DNA of 64,000 nucleotides from Amycolatopsis sp. CA-126428 (GCF_002904335.1 NZ_PPHF01000187.1:1-64000); one strand, 5' to 3'. Shown: positions 11,401 through 20,087, counted from the stretch's first letter. Made by a program: numbers and translations. Notes: generated by a model not told the origin, from the sequence alone.

Positions 11401-14400
11401 GCCGGTGGCGTGACGGTCATGTCGACGCCGAGCACCTTCATCGACTACAGCCGGCAGCGCGCGCTCTCGGCCAGCGGCCGGTCGAAGTCGTTCGCGGCCT
11501 CGGCCGACGGCACCGGCTGGGGCGAGGGGCTCGGCATGCTGCTCGTCGCGCGGCTCTCGGACGCGATCGAGGCCGGCTACCCCGTCCTGGCGATCGTGCG
11601 CGGCACGGCGGTCAACCAGGACGGCGCGTCGAACGGGCTGACCGCCCCGAACGGCCCGTCCCAGCAGCGGGTCATCCGGCGGGCGCTCGCCGACGCGGAC
11701 CTCGACGGCGCCGAAGTCGACGTCGTGGAGGCCCACGGGACGGGCACGCGGCTCGGCGACCCGATCGAGGCGCAGGCGCTGCTGGCCACCTACGGGCAGG
11801 ACCACCCCGACGACCGGCCGCTCTGGCTCGGCTCGGTCAAGTCCAACCTCGGCCACACCCAGGCCGCGGCCGGCGCGGCGGGGGTCATCAAGATGATCCT
11901 CGCCATGCGGCACGGGCTGCTGCCGAAGACCATGCACGTCGACGCCCCGACGCCGCAGGTCGACTGGTCCGCGGGCAACGTCCGCCTGCTGACCGAACCG
12001 GTGCCCTGGGAACGCAACGGACGGCCTCGCCGCGCGGCGGTGTCGTCCTTCGGCATCAGCGGCACCAACGCGCACGTGATCCTCGAAGAGCCCGAACCGG
12101 GCGAGCCCGCGGCCCGCGAACCCCGCACCGGCCCGGCGCTGCCGTGGGTGCTCTCGGCCAAGACCGCGGATTCGCTGCGCGGGCAGGCCGCCCGGCTGTT
12201 GTCCTATGTGGACGAACACGGTCAGGTCGACCTCGCCGACGTCGGCTTCACCCTGGCGACGCGGCGCGCGGCGTTCCAGCACCGCGCCGCGGTGACGGCC
12301 GGCGATGTCGCCGGGTTCCGGGCCGGGCTCGCCGCCCTCGCCGACGGGACGGTGGCGAGCAACCTCGTGCGTGCCGAGGCCGGGCCGGCCGGCAAGACCG
12401 CGTTCGTGTTCCCCGGCCAGGGCGCGCAGTGGGCCGGGATGGGCGCCGAGCTGCTCGACGCCTCGCCCGTCTTCGCCGAGCGGATCTCGGAGTGCGCGCT
12501 CGCCTTCGCCGGCCTCGTCGACTGGTCGCTCGTCGACGTCCTGCGCGGCGAGCCGGGCGCGCCCTCGCTCGAGCGGGTCGACGTCGTCCAGCCGGTCTCG
12601 TTCGCCGTCATGGTCTCGCTCGCCGCCCTGTGGCGCGCGGCCGGCGTCGAGCCGGACGCCGTCGCCGGGCACTCGCAGGGCGAGATCGCCGCCGCCTGCG
12701 TCGCCGGTGCGCTGTCCCTCGAGGACGCCGCGACGATCGTCGTGCGCCGCAGCCAGGCCATCGAAGCCGGCCTGTCCGGGCACGGCGGCATGGCGTCGGT
12801 CGGTCTTCCCGAGGAGGAGGCGCGCCGCCGCATCGCCCGGTGGGAACCGCGGGTGTCCGTCGCGGTGGTCAACGGCCCTTCGGCGGTCGTGGTGGCGGGG
12901 GAGCGGGACGCGATCGACGAGCTGGTCGCGGTTTTGGACGCCGACGGGGTGCGCGCCAAGCGGATCGCCGTCGACTACGCGTCGCATTCGGCGCACGTGG
13001 AACGGATCGAATCCGTGCTCGCCGAGGTGCTGGCCGGGGTGCGGCCGCGCGAGGGTGCGATCCCGATGCTGTCCAGCGTCACCGGCGACTGGATCGGCGG
13101 CGCGGAGCTCGACGCCGCGTACTGGTACACGAACCTGCGGGAGCCGGTGCGGTTCGCGACGTCCGTGCGTGGCCTAGCGGACGCGGGCTACACGGCGTTC
13201 GTCGAGGTCAGCCCGCACCCGGTGCTGTCGACGGCGATCCAGGAGACGCTGGCCGACGCGGGCCGCGGTGGGGCGGTGACGGGGACGCTGCGCCGCGACG
13301 ACGGCGGCCTCGGCCGGTTCCACACGTCGCTGGCCGAGTGGCACACCCACGGCGGAGCCGTGCGGTGGCAGCGTTTCTTCGCCCCGTACGACGCGCGGCC
13401 GGTGGAGCTGCCGACCTATGCCTTCCGGGCCGAGCGGTTCTGGCCGAAGGCCCCCGACTTCGGCGGCGACCCCGTCTCGCTCGGGCTGGCGGCCGCGAAG
13501 CACCCGCTGCTCGGCGCCGGGGTGTCGCTGGCCGGCTCCGAGGCGCACCTGTTCACCGGCCGGCTCTCGGCGAACACCCAGTCCTGGCTCGCCGATCACG
13601 TCGTCGCCGGCACGAACCTGGTGCCGGCCACGGTGTTCGTGGAACTGGCGATCCGCGCGGGGGACGAGGCCGGCTGCGACACCGTGGACGAGCTCGTGCT
13701 CGAAGCGCCGCTCGTGCTGCCCGCGCGCGGCGGGGTGGCGCTGCAGGTGCGGGTCGAACCGGCCGACGGGACCGGCCGCCGGCCGGTGACCGTCCATTCG
13801 CGACCGGACGGGGCCCCGGACGAGCAACCCTGGACGAGGCATGTGAGCGGCCTGCTGGCGGCCGGAGCCACCGCCGCCCCGGCCGGACCGTTCGGTGGCG
13901 AGTGGCCGCCGGCCGGCGCCGAGCCGATTCCGCTCGACGGCTTCTACGGCGACGACGGCTTCTACGACTACGGGCCGGCGTTCCGCGGCCTGCGCGCCGC
14001 GTGGCGGCACGGCGACGAGGTTTTCGCCGAGGTCGTGCTGCCCGAGGGCGGCGAGGCCGACCGGTACGGCCTGCACCCCGCGCTGCTCGACGCCGCGTTG
14101 CACACGCTCGGCCTCGGTGTCGTCCGGCTCGGTGAGGACGGCGCGGCCGTGTTCCCGTTCTCGTGGTCGGGCGTGACCCTGCACGCCGCCGGCGCGTCGG
14201 TGCTGCGCGTGCGGGTGGCGTCCGCCGGCACCGGCAGCGTCGCGATCGACGCGGCCGACGAGGCGGGCGCGCCGGTGCTGACCGTCGGCTCGCTCGCCTT
14301 CCGGCCGATGCCGGCCGACGCGATCGCGGCGGCGAGCGCGGTCCACCACGAATCGCTGTTCCGGCTGGAGTGGGCGCCGGCCGCCGTCGCCGACGCGGCC

Positions 14401-16977
14401 GACGACGGGATCTGGGTGGTCCTCGGCGACGACGAGCCGGCCCTGCGCGACCGCCTCGACGAGGCCGGCCGGGGACGGCGGACGATCGAGTCCTATCCAG
14501 ACGTCCACGCGCTCGGCGAGGTCGTCGAGTCCGGTGTCGCGGGCGTGCGGACCGTGGTGCTGCCGGTCGTGACCGGTACGACGGCCGAGGCGGTCCGGGC
14601 GGCGGCGAACCGGGCGCTGGCGGTGCTCCAGGACTGGCTCGCCGACGATCGGCTGGCCGCGACCAGGCTCGTCGTCGTCACGTCGGGCGCGGTCACCACC
14701 GCGGGCGAAGCCGTCACGAACCTCGCGGGCGCGGCCGTCTGGGGGCTGGTCCGGACGGCACAGTGGGAGAACCCCGGCCGCATCGTCCTGATCGACCACG
14801 ACGACGACCCCGCCTCGCTCGCCGCGCTGCCCGCGGCCGCGTCGGCGGGCGAACCCCAGCTGGCGGTGCGCGCGGGTGTCCCGAGCGTCGCGCGGCTCGC
14901 CCGGGTGGTCGCCGCCGGGACCGAGCCCGCGAAGTGGGATCCCGAGGGCACGGTGCTGATCGTGGGCGGCACGGGCACGCTCGGCCGGAGCGTCGCCCGG
15001 CACCTCGTCACCGAGCGCGGCGCGCGCCGGCTGCTGCTGACCAGCCGGCGCGGAGCCGAGGCCGACGGCGTCGCCGAAACGGTCGGGGAACTCACCGAGC
15101 TCGGCGCCGAGGTCACCGTCGCCGCGTGCGACGCGACCGATCGGGACTCGCTCCGCGCGGTCCTCACCGGCATCCCCGAGGCGCACCCGCTGACCGCGGT
15201 CCTGCACGTGGCCGTCGTGATGGACGACGCCACGATCGGTTCGCTGACCCCCGAGCGGATGGACACGGTGCTGCGCTCGAAGGTCGACGTGGCGCTCAAC
15301 CTGCACGAGCTGACCGGCGACCGGGAGCTCGCGGCGTTCGTGCTCTTCTCCTCGGTCGCGGGCGTGCTCGGCCTGCCCGGGCAGGGCAACTACGCCGCCG
15401 CGAACGCGTTCCTCGACGCGCTCGCGCACCACCGCCACTCGCTGGGGCTGCCCGCCCTCGCACTCGACTGGGGCCTGTGGGCGCGGTCGGTCGAGGCGGG
15501 CCGCACTCCCGAGCAGGTGGGCCAGGCCCGGGTCGGCGGCGGCGCGGTCGCCCCGCTGCCCACCGAGAAGGGGCTGCGGCTGCTCGACGTCGCGCTCGCC
15601 TCGGGAGAACCCGTGCTCGCCCCCGTGGCGCTCGATCTGGCCGCGCTGCGCACCCAGGGCGAGCTGCTGCCGAAGGTGTTCCGGTCGCTCGCACCGGTCA
15701 CCCGCCGGGTGGCCGGGGCGGCCGCCGAGACCGACAGCCGGGAACTGGTCGCGCGGCTGGCCGCGCTGCCGCCCGCCGACCGCGTCGACGAGACGGTCCG
15801 GCTCGTGCGGTCCTACGCGGCCGCCGTGCTGGGCTTCCCCGGGCCCGACGCGATCGAACCGGACCGCGGGCTCGCCGAGCTCGGCTTCGACTCGCTCACC
15901 TCCGTCGAGCTGCGCAACGGATTGGCCGCCGCGACCGGGCTCCGGCTGCCCGCGTCGCTCGTCTTCGACCACCCGGTGCCGACCGACCTGGCGGAGTTCC
16001 TGCTCGAGCAGCTCGCGGACGCGCTCGGCACCGTCGCGCCGCCGGCGGGCGGGAACCCGGCGGGCGCGGCCGCCGCGCCGGACGACGACGGCGAGACGCT
16101 CAGCGACCTGTTCCGGCTCGGCATCGAGCAGGGCAAGGAGCGGGAGACGTGGGAGATCCTGCGGGCTGTCTCGAAGCTGCGGTCCACGTTCTCCGCGGTC
16201 GCGGAGGCGACGAGGATCCCCAAGGCGGTGACGCTCTCGCGGGGGCCGTCGCCGGCGAAGCTGATCGCGTTCTCGTCCTACGCGGGACTCGGCGGCGTGC
16301 ACCAGTACGCGCGGATGGCGGCCGCCTTCCGCGGCACGCACGAGCTGCACGCGTTCCCGAACCCCGGCTTCGCGAAGGGGGAGAGCCTGCCGATCTCGAT
16401 CGAAGCGGCGGCCGCCGTGCTCGGCGAGGCGACGCTGCCGCACGTCGAAGACGGCGACTTCGTCCTCTTCGGACACTCGGCGGGCGGCCTCATGGCCCAC
16501 GCGACGGCGTGCTACCTCGAACGGCTCGGCGTGCGGCCGGCGGCGATCGTGATGATGGACAGCTTCCGGCCGGACGACAGCGCGGCGCTCGGCGTCTCGG
16601 GGCCGGAGATGATGGCCGGTCTCCTGTCGCGGGAGGACATCGCGGGCCGGATGGACAGCACCCGGCTCACCTCGATGGACTGGTACTTCCGGATCAGCGG
16701 GGAGTGGACGCCGGGGGAGCCCGCCGCGCCGATCCTGTTCCTGCGCGCGGCGGACCCGATGGGCGAGACGGAACCCGATCCGGACGGCGGCAAGCCGTGG
16801 CAGCCGACCTGGAAGGAAGCGCACACGGTGCTCGAAGTGCCCGGCGACCACTTCACCATGGTCGAGTCGCTGGCCGCCGGCACCGCCGAAGTGATGCGGA
16901 CCTGGCTCGCCGAGCACCTCCCCGCCGAACTGACGGTTACCGGGATCTCCCCGGCGGAAAGGACGACAGCGCGATGA
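5473..16977 (+). CDS. Type I modular polyketide synthase, two KS-AT-DH-KR-ACP modules and terminal thioesterase
   Basis: 3,834 residues. The ATG at 5473 follows a GGAGAG ribosome site and opens a short helical docking tail (MADQDKLLDYLKRV). The frame stays open upstream inside the previous PKS, but that part is out of frame with its domains. Module 1: KS about 35-455, AT 557-847 (GHSIGE, HAFH: malonyl), DH 918-1187 (HVVAGTILVP, DAGLH), KR 1406-1583 (GGTGALG, LDD), ACP 1676-1760. Module 2: KS 1781-2204, AT 2310-2600 (GHSQGE, YASH: methylmalonyl), DH 2675-2910 (HVVAGTNLVP, DAALH), KR 3160-3337 (GGTGTLG, MDD in place of LDD), ACP 3437-3514. TE about 3593-3820 has GHSAGG, MMDSF and GDHFTM as Ser-Asp-His candidates. 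All KS triads look intact and there is no ER. Inference: each module makes a C=C and the second adds an alpha-methyl, giving a 2-methyl-2,4-dienoyl end released by the TE. Confidence 0.97.
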   Translation: MADQDKLLDYLKRVTADLHQTRQRLSEAEAGLPEPIAIVGMSCRFPHGADTPERLWDLLSGGVDVMSEFPADRGWDLDSLYDPDPEKPGTSYVAEGGFLDAAGEFDPAFFGISPREALAMDPQQRLLLETSWEAIERGGLDPASLRGGQVGVFAGTNGQDYGGLAALAPGTEAYLGTGSSASVLSGRIAYALGLEGPTLTVDTACSSSLVSVHLAAQALRAGECRLALAGGVTVMATPGAFVAFSRQRGLAADGRCKAFSDRADGVGWSEGAGMLLLERLSDARRNGHPVLAVVRGSAINSDGASNGLTAPNGPSQQRVIRQALADAGLSPSDVDAVEAHGTGTSLGDPIEAQALLATYGKDRDRPLWLGSVKSNLGHTQAAAGVAGVLKVVLALQHRELPKTLHVDRPSSRVDWTAGDVRLLTEPQPWTGDTRRAGVSAFGVSGTNAHLIIEEAPRTDETAPEPAEVHAPTPWPLSGRTEAALRDQARRLRERLRAAPEPAPVDVAYSLASSRSAFEHRAVLLADDVETALRGLDALATGERASGVLTGVAAEGRTAFLFSGQGAQRTGMAAGLAAAFPAFAEELGRVCAELDRHLDRPLRELLDAGADVLDRTEYTQPALFAVEVALYRFLGRWGLAPDLVAGHSIGELAAAHVAGVLSLEDAAVLVAARGRLMQRLPAGGAMVAVAATEAEVVPLLTAGVELAAINGPASVVLSGDEPAVLDVAAQFDRQGRKTRRLRVSHAFHSPRMEPMLAEYAAVADGLSYRDPSITVVSTVTGEAAKPGELSTAEYWVRQVRREVRFHDAVRALRELGATRFVELGPDAVLTPMVEESLAGDSGEEVVIPVLRRDRDEAEALTTAVGVLHGAGVSPDWAAVFAGRGARRADLPTYPFQRSRYWPDVVLPGGSDGMRYAGLSGASHPLLGAVVGLAGAGGAVFTGRLSTRTQPWLADHVVAGTILVPGTAFLELAVRAGDEFGCACVEELTLAVPLALPERGGVRLQVVVGDADDSGARAISVHSQREDEGAEAPWTLHATGVLGTGAPAGTDQDTTAFRGFRVAEPPARGEAPDLTVWPPDGASPVDLTDAYAKLAAAGLAYGPVFQGLTAVWRLGDELFAEVALPGDATGEAARFGLHPALLDAGLHALGVGSGAALPGAASGTTVLPFSWTGVVLHATGAASLRVRLSPAATEDAVVLHVTDPAGAPVLTVESLTLRAAPADPGTAGATESLFELAWPEVPAGAKAGWTDLAGSELAALAARIDDGATVPEHVLVSLVARGGLPERAHALAGQALGLVQAWLADARFAASRLVFRTRGAVAAGAGSDVTDPAAATVWGLVRSAQAENPGRFVLLDTDGSEDSGDAVLAAALGSGEPQLAVRSGVLRAPRFARAAPAPDSIVDWGDGTVLLTGGTGALGGIFARHLVTAHGVRRLLLAARRGLAADGAAELVAELTGLGCHTEVVACDVADPDALAELLAGLPASARLSSVVHLAGVLDDGIIESLTPDRLGTVLRPKVDAAWQLHELTREADLRQFVVFSSISGVVGAAGQGNYAAANAFLDALMAQRAAMGLPGRSLAWGLWDEAGAMTGGLDEADRSRIARGGVLPLSADEGRALFDAALSTPGALHVPMRLDLPALRGIGEALAPIWRTLVPAVRRRSAGAAAPRGSATALGERLAELAPDKRQDAVVELVRAQAAAVLGHPDGTGVDPGRAFRELGFDSLTALELRNGLAAATGLRLPATLIFDYPNSAVLAEHLLERVFGPGEARAGTRTVRRSGDEPIAIIGMSCRYPGGVRNPDDLWSLVEAGGDGISPMPLDRGWNLEALFAGDPDQAGSSYVREGGFLHDAAEFDAAFFSISPREALAMDPQQRLLLEGCWEAVESAGIDPTSLKGSETGVYTGVMYHDYGAQLFMLPDGAEGYVGTGTSGSVASGRVSYVLGLEGPAVTIDTACSSSLVTLHLAAQALRRGECSLALAGGVTVMSTPSTFIDYSRQRALSASGRSKSFAASADGTGWGEGLGMLLVARLSDAIEAGYPVLAIVRGTAVNQDGASNGLTAPNGPSQQRVIRRALADADLDGAEVDVVEAHGTGTRLGDPIEAQALLATYGQDHPDDRPLWLGSVKSNLGHTQAAAGAAGVIKMILAMRHGLLPKTMHVDAPTPQVDWSAGNVRLLTEPVPWERNGRPRRAAVSSFGISGTNAHVILEEPEPGEPAAREPRTGPALPWVLSAKTADSLRGQAARLLSYVDEHGQVDLADVGFTLATRRAAFQHRAAVTAGDVAGFRAGLAALADGTVASNLVRAEAGPAGKTAFVFPGQGAQWAGMGAELLDASPVFAERISECALAFAGLVDWSLVDVLRGEPGAPSLERVDVVQPVSFAVMVSLAALWRAAGVEPDAVAGHSQGEIAAACVAGALSLEDAATIVVRRSQAIEAGLSGHGGMASVGLPEEEARRRIARWEPRVSVAVVNGPSAVVVAGERDAIDELVAVLDADGVRAKRIAVDYASHSAHVERIESVLAEVLAGVRPREGAIPMLSSVTGDWIGGAELDAAYWYTNLREPVRFATSVRGLADAGYTAFVEVSPHPVLSTAIQETLADAGRGGAVTGTLRRDDGGLGRFHTSLAEWHTHGGAVRWQRFFAPYDARPVELPTYAFRAERFWPKAPDFGGDPVSLGLAAAKHPLLGAGVSLAGSEAHLFTGRLSANTQSWLADHVVAGTNLVPATVFVELAIRAGDEAGCDTVDELVLEAPLVLPARGGVALQVRVEPADGTGRRPVTVHSRPDGAPDEQPWTRHVSGLLAAGATAAPAGPFGGEWPPAGAEPIPLDGFYGDDGFYDYGPAFRGLRAAWRHGDEVFAEVVLPEGGEADRYGLHPALLDAALHTLGLGVVRLGEDGAAVFPFSWSGVTLHAAGASVLRVRVASAGTGSVAIDAADEAGAPVLTVGSLAFRPMPADAIAAASAVHHESLFRLEWAPAAVADAADDGIWVVLGDDEPALRDRLDEAGRGRRTIESYPDVHALGEVVESGVAGVRTVVLPVVTGTTAEAVRAAANRALAVLQDWLADDRLAATRLVVVTSGAVTTAGEAVTNLAGAAVWGLVRTAQWENPGRIVLIDHDDDPASLAALPAAASAGEPQLAVRAGVPSVARLARVVAAGTEPAKWDPEGTVLIVGGTGTLGRSVARHLVTERGARRLLLTSRRGAEADGVAETVGELTELGAEVTVAACDATDRDSLRAVLTGIPEAHPLTAVLHVAVVMDDATIGSLTPERMDTVLRSKVDVALNLHELTGDRELAAFVLFSSVAGVLGLPGQGNYAAANAFLDALAHHRHSLGLPALALDWGLWARSVEAGRTPEQVGQARVGGGAVAPLPTEKGLRLLDVALASGEPVLAPVALDLAALRTQGELLPKVFRSLAPVTRRVAGAAAETDSRELVARLAALPPADRVDETVRLVRSYAAAVLGFPGPDAIEPDRGLAELGFDSLTSVELRNGLAAATGLRLPASLVFDHPVPTDLAEFLLEQLADALGTVAPPAGGNPAGAAAAPDDDGETLSDLFRLGIEQGKERETWEILRAVSKLRSTFSAVAEATRIPKAVTLSRGPSPAKLIAFSSYAGLGGVHQYARMAAAFRGTHELHAFPNPGFAKGESLPISIEAAAAVLGEATLPHVEDGDFVLFGHSAGGLMAHATACYLERLGVRPAAIVMMDSFRPDDSAALGVSGPEMMAGLLSREDIAGRMDSTRLTSMDWYFRISGEWTPGEPAAPILFLRAADPMGETEPDPDGGKPWQPTWKEAHTVLEVPGDHFTMVESLAAGTAEVMRTWLAEHLPAELTVTGISPAERTTAR

Positions 16978-18245
16978 CGGTCACCACGGCGAAGGACAAC
17001 GAGAGCGGCACGGCGCCGGAGGAAGCGAGCCCGGGCAAGCACCTGCTGGTGTGGCCGTTTCCCGGGTACGGGCACGTGAATCCGGTGCTGCCGGTGGTGC
17101 GCGAGCTGGTCCGGCGCGGGCATCGGGTGACGATGCCGACGACCCCGCGCTTCGCCGCCGAGGCCGAGGCGGCGGGCGCCGAGGTGCTGCCGTACGTCTC
17201 GGCGCTGGCGGGGCGTCCGCTGCCGGAGGTGTTCGACGCCGACTACCTGGCCAGGGAACCGCTGCGCGCGATGCTGGAGGCGATGGCGACCATCCCGCCG
17301 GTCGAGTCGTACTTCACCGGCCGGGAGGTGCCCGACCTGCTGCTCTACGACTCGAGCACCTACGCCGCCGGCCGGGTGCTCGCCGCGAAGTGGCAGCGCC
17401 GGGCGATCCAGCTGTACCCGACGTTCGCGGCCAACGAGAAGTTCCAGCTCGGCCCGCTGGTCGGGGCGGAGTTCGCCCCGGAGCTGGACGCCACGCACCC
17501 CGCGTTCTCGGAGTTCTTCGCGTGGATGGGCGAGCTGCTGGCCAGCCACGGCCTGGCCGAGCTGCCGATGGAGGAGTTCCACGCTCCGTGCGAAAGCAGC
17601 AACATCGTGTTCCTGCCGGAGGTGTTCCAGCTCGAGTCCGCAAGCTTCGACGACCGGCACGCGTTCGTCGGCCCCTGCGTGGAGGCCGCGCCCGCCGGCG
17701 AACGGCCGTGGCAGCCACCGGCCGGCGACGACCCGCTCGTGGTCGTGTCGCTCGGTTCGGAAAAGAACCGGGACGCGGGCTTCTTCACCCGCTGCGCCAC
17801 CGCGTTCGACGGGCTGCCGTGGCGGGTGGTGCTCACCCTCGGCGGCGGCCTCGACCCGGCCGATCTCGGCCCGCTGCCCGCGAACGCCACGGCGTACCGC
17901 TGGCTGCCGCACACCGAGGTGCTGCCGCACGCCACGGTGCTTATCACGCACGCCGGGATGAGCAGCGTCATGCGCGCCCTGCACGCCGGCGTGCGCCAGG
18001 TACTGGTCCCGGGCACCCCGGAGGAGCACTTCGTCGCCCGCCGCGCCGTCGAACTCGGAGCCGGCCGCTTGCTCGACCCGTCCGAGGCGGACGCCGAGTC
18101 CCTGCGCGACGCCGTCCTGGCGGTGGCGACCGACGAGTCGGTGGGAGAGAGCGTTGCACGGCTGCGCGAGGCGACGAGGAACGCGGGGGGTGCGGTGCGC
18201 GCCGCGGACGTCGTCGAAGCACGTCTCGGCGCGCCGGCCCGGTGA
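16974..18245 (+). CDS. MGT-family (GT1) macrolide-type glycosyltransferase
   Basis: 423 residues. The ATG overlaps the PKS stop by 4 bp (ATGA), so translation is coupled to the thioesterase-bearing PKS. The N-terminal Rossmann lobe has GYGHVNPVLPVVREL with the usual catalytic His, and the C-terminal donor lobe has HAGMSSVMRALHAGV. Length and layout fit GT-B enzymes of the OleD/OleI, MGT and antibiotic-deoxysugar transferase group. The donor-site Asp-Gln that usually closes this motif is replaced here by PEEHF. It may attach a deoxysugar to the aglycone. Alternatively it may be an OleI/OleD-like self-protection enzyme that masks the compound inside the cell. Sequence alone does not decide between these roles. 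Confidence 0.92.
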   Translation: MTVTTAKDNESGTAPEEASPGKHLLVWPFPGYGHVNPVLPVVRELVRRGHRVTMPTTPRFAAEAEAAGAEVLPYVSALAGRPLPEVFDADYLAREPLRAMLEAMATIPPVESYFTGREVPDLLLYDSSTYAAGRVLAAKWQRRAIQLYPTFAANEKFQLGPLVGAEFAPELDATHPAFSEFFAWMGELLASHGLAELPMEEFHAPCESSNIVFLPEVFQLESASFDDRHAFVGPCVEAAPAGERPWQPPAGDDPLVVVSLGSEKNRDAGFFTRCATAFDGLPWRVVLTLGGGLDPADLGPLPANATAYRWLPHTEVLPHATVLITHAGMSSVMRALHAGVRQVLVPGTPEEHFVARRAVELGAGRLLDPSEADAESLRDAVLAVATDESVGESVARLREATRNAGGAVRAADVVEARLGAPAR

Positions 18246-18308
18246 GCCGCCCGGCGATCAGCTGGTGCGGTTCACGAAGTTGTGCCGCTGACGGGGCCTG
18301 AGACGGGG

Positions 18309-18372
18309 GACGGGTCTTCCGGCGGCGGGACGAGAAGTGCGACCCACTCGTCCCGCCGGAGCAAGACCCGTC
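18309..18372. terminator. Bidirectional terminator hairpin between convergent genes
   Basis: 26-nt arms at 18309-18334 and 18347-18372 pair through 10 outer bases (GACGGGTCTT) and 11 inner bases (GGCGGGACGAG), with a mismatched middle of about 5 nt and a 12-nt loop. It lies between the stop of the plus-strand glycosyltransferase and the stop of the minus-strand GT39 gene. There is no long T tract, as is common in actinomycetes. Confidence 0.75.
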
Positions 18373-18381
18373 CTCGTCCGG

Positions 18382-19929
18382 CTAGCTGGTCCGCAGGTGC
18401 GGCCAGATCTCGCTCCACGGCTGCCGACGGCCCTCGTACAACGTCAACAGGCCCCCGACCACCTCGCGGCTGCTGCTGAAGTAGGGCGCGATCTGTTCGC
18501 CGTCGCTGCGGCTCGGGTTGACGACGAGGACCTTGTCCTTGGTGTCGGACGGCATCCCGAAGTACCAGTAGCCCCGGTGTCCGCTGTAGACCTGCTCGAT
18601 GCCGTAGGCGCGGCCGTAGTAGTCGGTCGCGGCCGCGAACGGGTAGATCTCGGCGAAGACCGCGGTGTGCGCGCGCACTTCTTCGGGCAGTGCGGCGTAC
18701 GCCTGGCCCGCGCGGATGCCGACGTCCCGCTGGGGCAGCTCGCCGCTCGCGAAGGTCGAGCCGAGCGGGATGCCCTGCCACGACTGGGGCATGCCCTGCA
18801 CCTTGCTCGCGGGGTAGATCGGCAGCTGGACGACGGCGAGCACGGCCGAGAGCGCGAACACCGGCCAGACCAGCAGGCGCCAGGGCTTCGCCATCTTGCG
18901 CCGGCTCAGCTCGGCGGCCGCGGCGCCGAACGGCAGCGCGTACAGCCCCATCGTGTAGTAGAACCGCCCGTCGGTCAGCAGGAACGCGACGAACGTCGCC
19001 AGCAGCGCGACCGCGAGGAACCGGTAACTCCGCAGCTCCGGTGCGCGCAGCAAGCGCCAGTACCCGTAGCAGAGCCCGATCACGCCCGCCAAGAACCCGG
19101 CGCCCGACACACTCGTGATGACGAAGGCCACCTTGCCGGTGGACTCGCCCGCGACGACCTGGCCCATCTGCAGGTACGGCCAGCCGTGCGTGGCCTGCCA
19201 CACCAGCGTCGGAACGGTGCAGACCACCGCCACGGCGGCGCCGAGCCAGAGCATCGGCCGGCGCAGCAGCTCGCGCGGCCCGAGCACGAGCGCGCTGAGC
19301 CCGGTGAGCACCCAGAACGCCGGGATCATGAACTTGGTCTCCAGCGAGACCGCGGTGACGATGCCCGCCCAGAGCAGCGGCCGGTCGTCGCGGACGCCGG
19401 CCCGGTGCAGCCGCACCCAGCGGACCACCAGCCAGGTGAGCAGCGTCCAGAAGAACGGGTCGAGGGTGTAGGTCGCCAGCCAGTGGCTGACCGTGATGAC
19501 CCCGCTGCAGGCGTAGGCGCCGGCGGCCATGGCCTGCGCGCCCTTGCCACCGCCGAGTTCCCGGGCGATGAGCGCGGTGATCCCCGCGCCCGCCGCGGCC
19601 GCGAGGCTGACCGGCAGGCGCAGGGCGACCAGCGAATCCGGGAACCACCGGTCCAGCAGGCCGGCCAGCAGCGGCACCAGCGGCGGCTGGTCGAAGTAGC
19701 CCAGGGCCGGATGATCACGCCCGGCGATGAGGAAGTACATCTCGTCGAACCCGCGGGCGTAATTGGCGCTGGTCACCACCATCACGACGCCGACGAGGAA
19801 GACAATGGCGAGTACCGGCCCCCACGCGATGCGGGGCACCGAGGGGGAAGCGGGAACGGGTGTCGCAGTGCCGGCTCTCGCGGCGCCTGCCGGGGCGGTC
19901 AGCGTCCGTGCGTTCTTGGAAAGCATCAC
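18382..19929 (-). CDS. Membrane glycosyltransferase of the GT-C/GT39 (ArnT/PMT-like) type
   Basis: 515 residues with about ten or more hydrophobic segments after a cytoplasmic tail of about 34 residues. The first external loop has the family hallmark FDEMYFLIAG (Asp62, Glu63), followed by HPALGYFDQPPLVPLLAGLL, as in polyprenyl-phosphate-sugar transferases of the PMT/ArnT superfamily. These enzymes take a sugar from a lipid-phosphate donor on the outer face of the membrane. A shorter extracytoplasmic C-terminal domain follows the membrane part. The start is GTG followed directly by ATG (19926), with an AAAGGA ribosome site 12 nt upstream. It lies among the polyketide sugar genes and faces a secreted glycosidase gene on the same strand. 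Inference: it glycosylates the polyketide, or a carrier, outside the cell. A cell-wall role (arabinan or mannan) cannot be excluded. Confidence 0.85.
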   Translation of the reverse strand: MMLSKNARTLTAPAGAARAGTATPVPASPSVPRIAWGPVLAIVFLVGVVMVVTSANYARGFDEMYFLIAGRDHPALGYFDQPPLVPLLAGLLDRWFPDSLVALRLPVSLAAAAGAGITALIARELGGGKGAQAMAAGAYACSGVITVSHWLATYTLDPFFWTLLTWLVVRWVRLHRAGVRDDRPLLWAGIVTAVSLETKFMIPAFWVLTGLSALVLGPRELLRRPMLWLGAAVAVVCTVPTLVWQATHGWPYLQMGQVVAGESTGKVAFVITSVSGAGFLAGVIGLCYGYWRLLRAPELRSYRFLAVALLATFVAFLLTDGRFYYTMGLYALPFGAAAAELSRRKMAKPWRLLVWPVFALSAVLAVVQLPIYPASKVQGMPQSWQGIPLGSTFASGELPQRDVGIRAGQAYAALPEEVRAHTAVFAEIYPFAAATDYYGRAYGIEQVYSGHRGYWYFGMPSDTKDKVLVVNPSRSDGEQIAPYFSSSREVVGGLLTLYEGRRQPWSEIWPHLRTS

Positions 19930-20087
19930 GGGTACCGGCGGTCCTTTCAGTGGGAACCAGCTCGACTCTCGGTGGTGAGATACCCATCTGACCGTGGATC
20001 AAGCGCGGTTTCGACCTCTCCAAGGTCCAGGATTGGTGCGGATGACCCAATACTTTGGTATGCCCCACTCGGATCGCGTGAAAAGGG

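Noticed and set aside
9295..12996. Very long minus-strand open frame (over 1,200 codons) inside the PKS gene
   Set aside because: It is an antisense shadow of GC-rich codons. Its translation is Arg/Gly/Pro-rich without domains, while the plus strand has intact KS, AT, DH and KR motifs.
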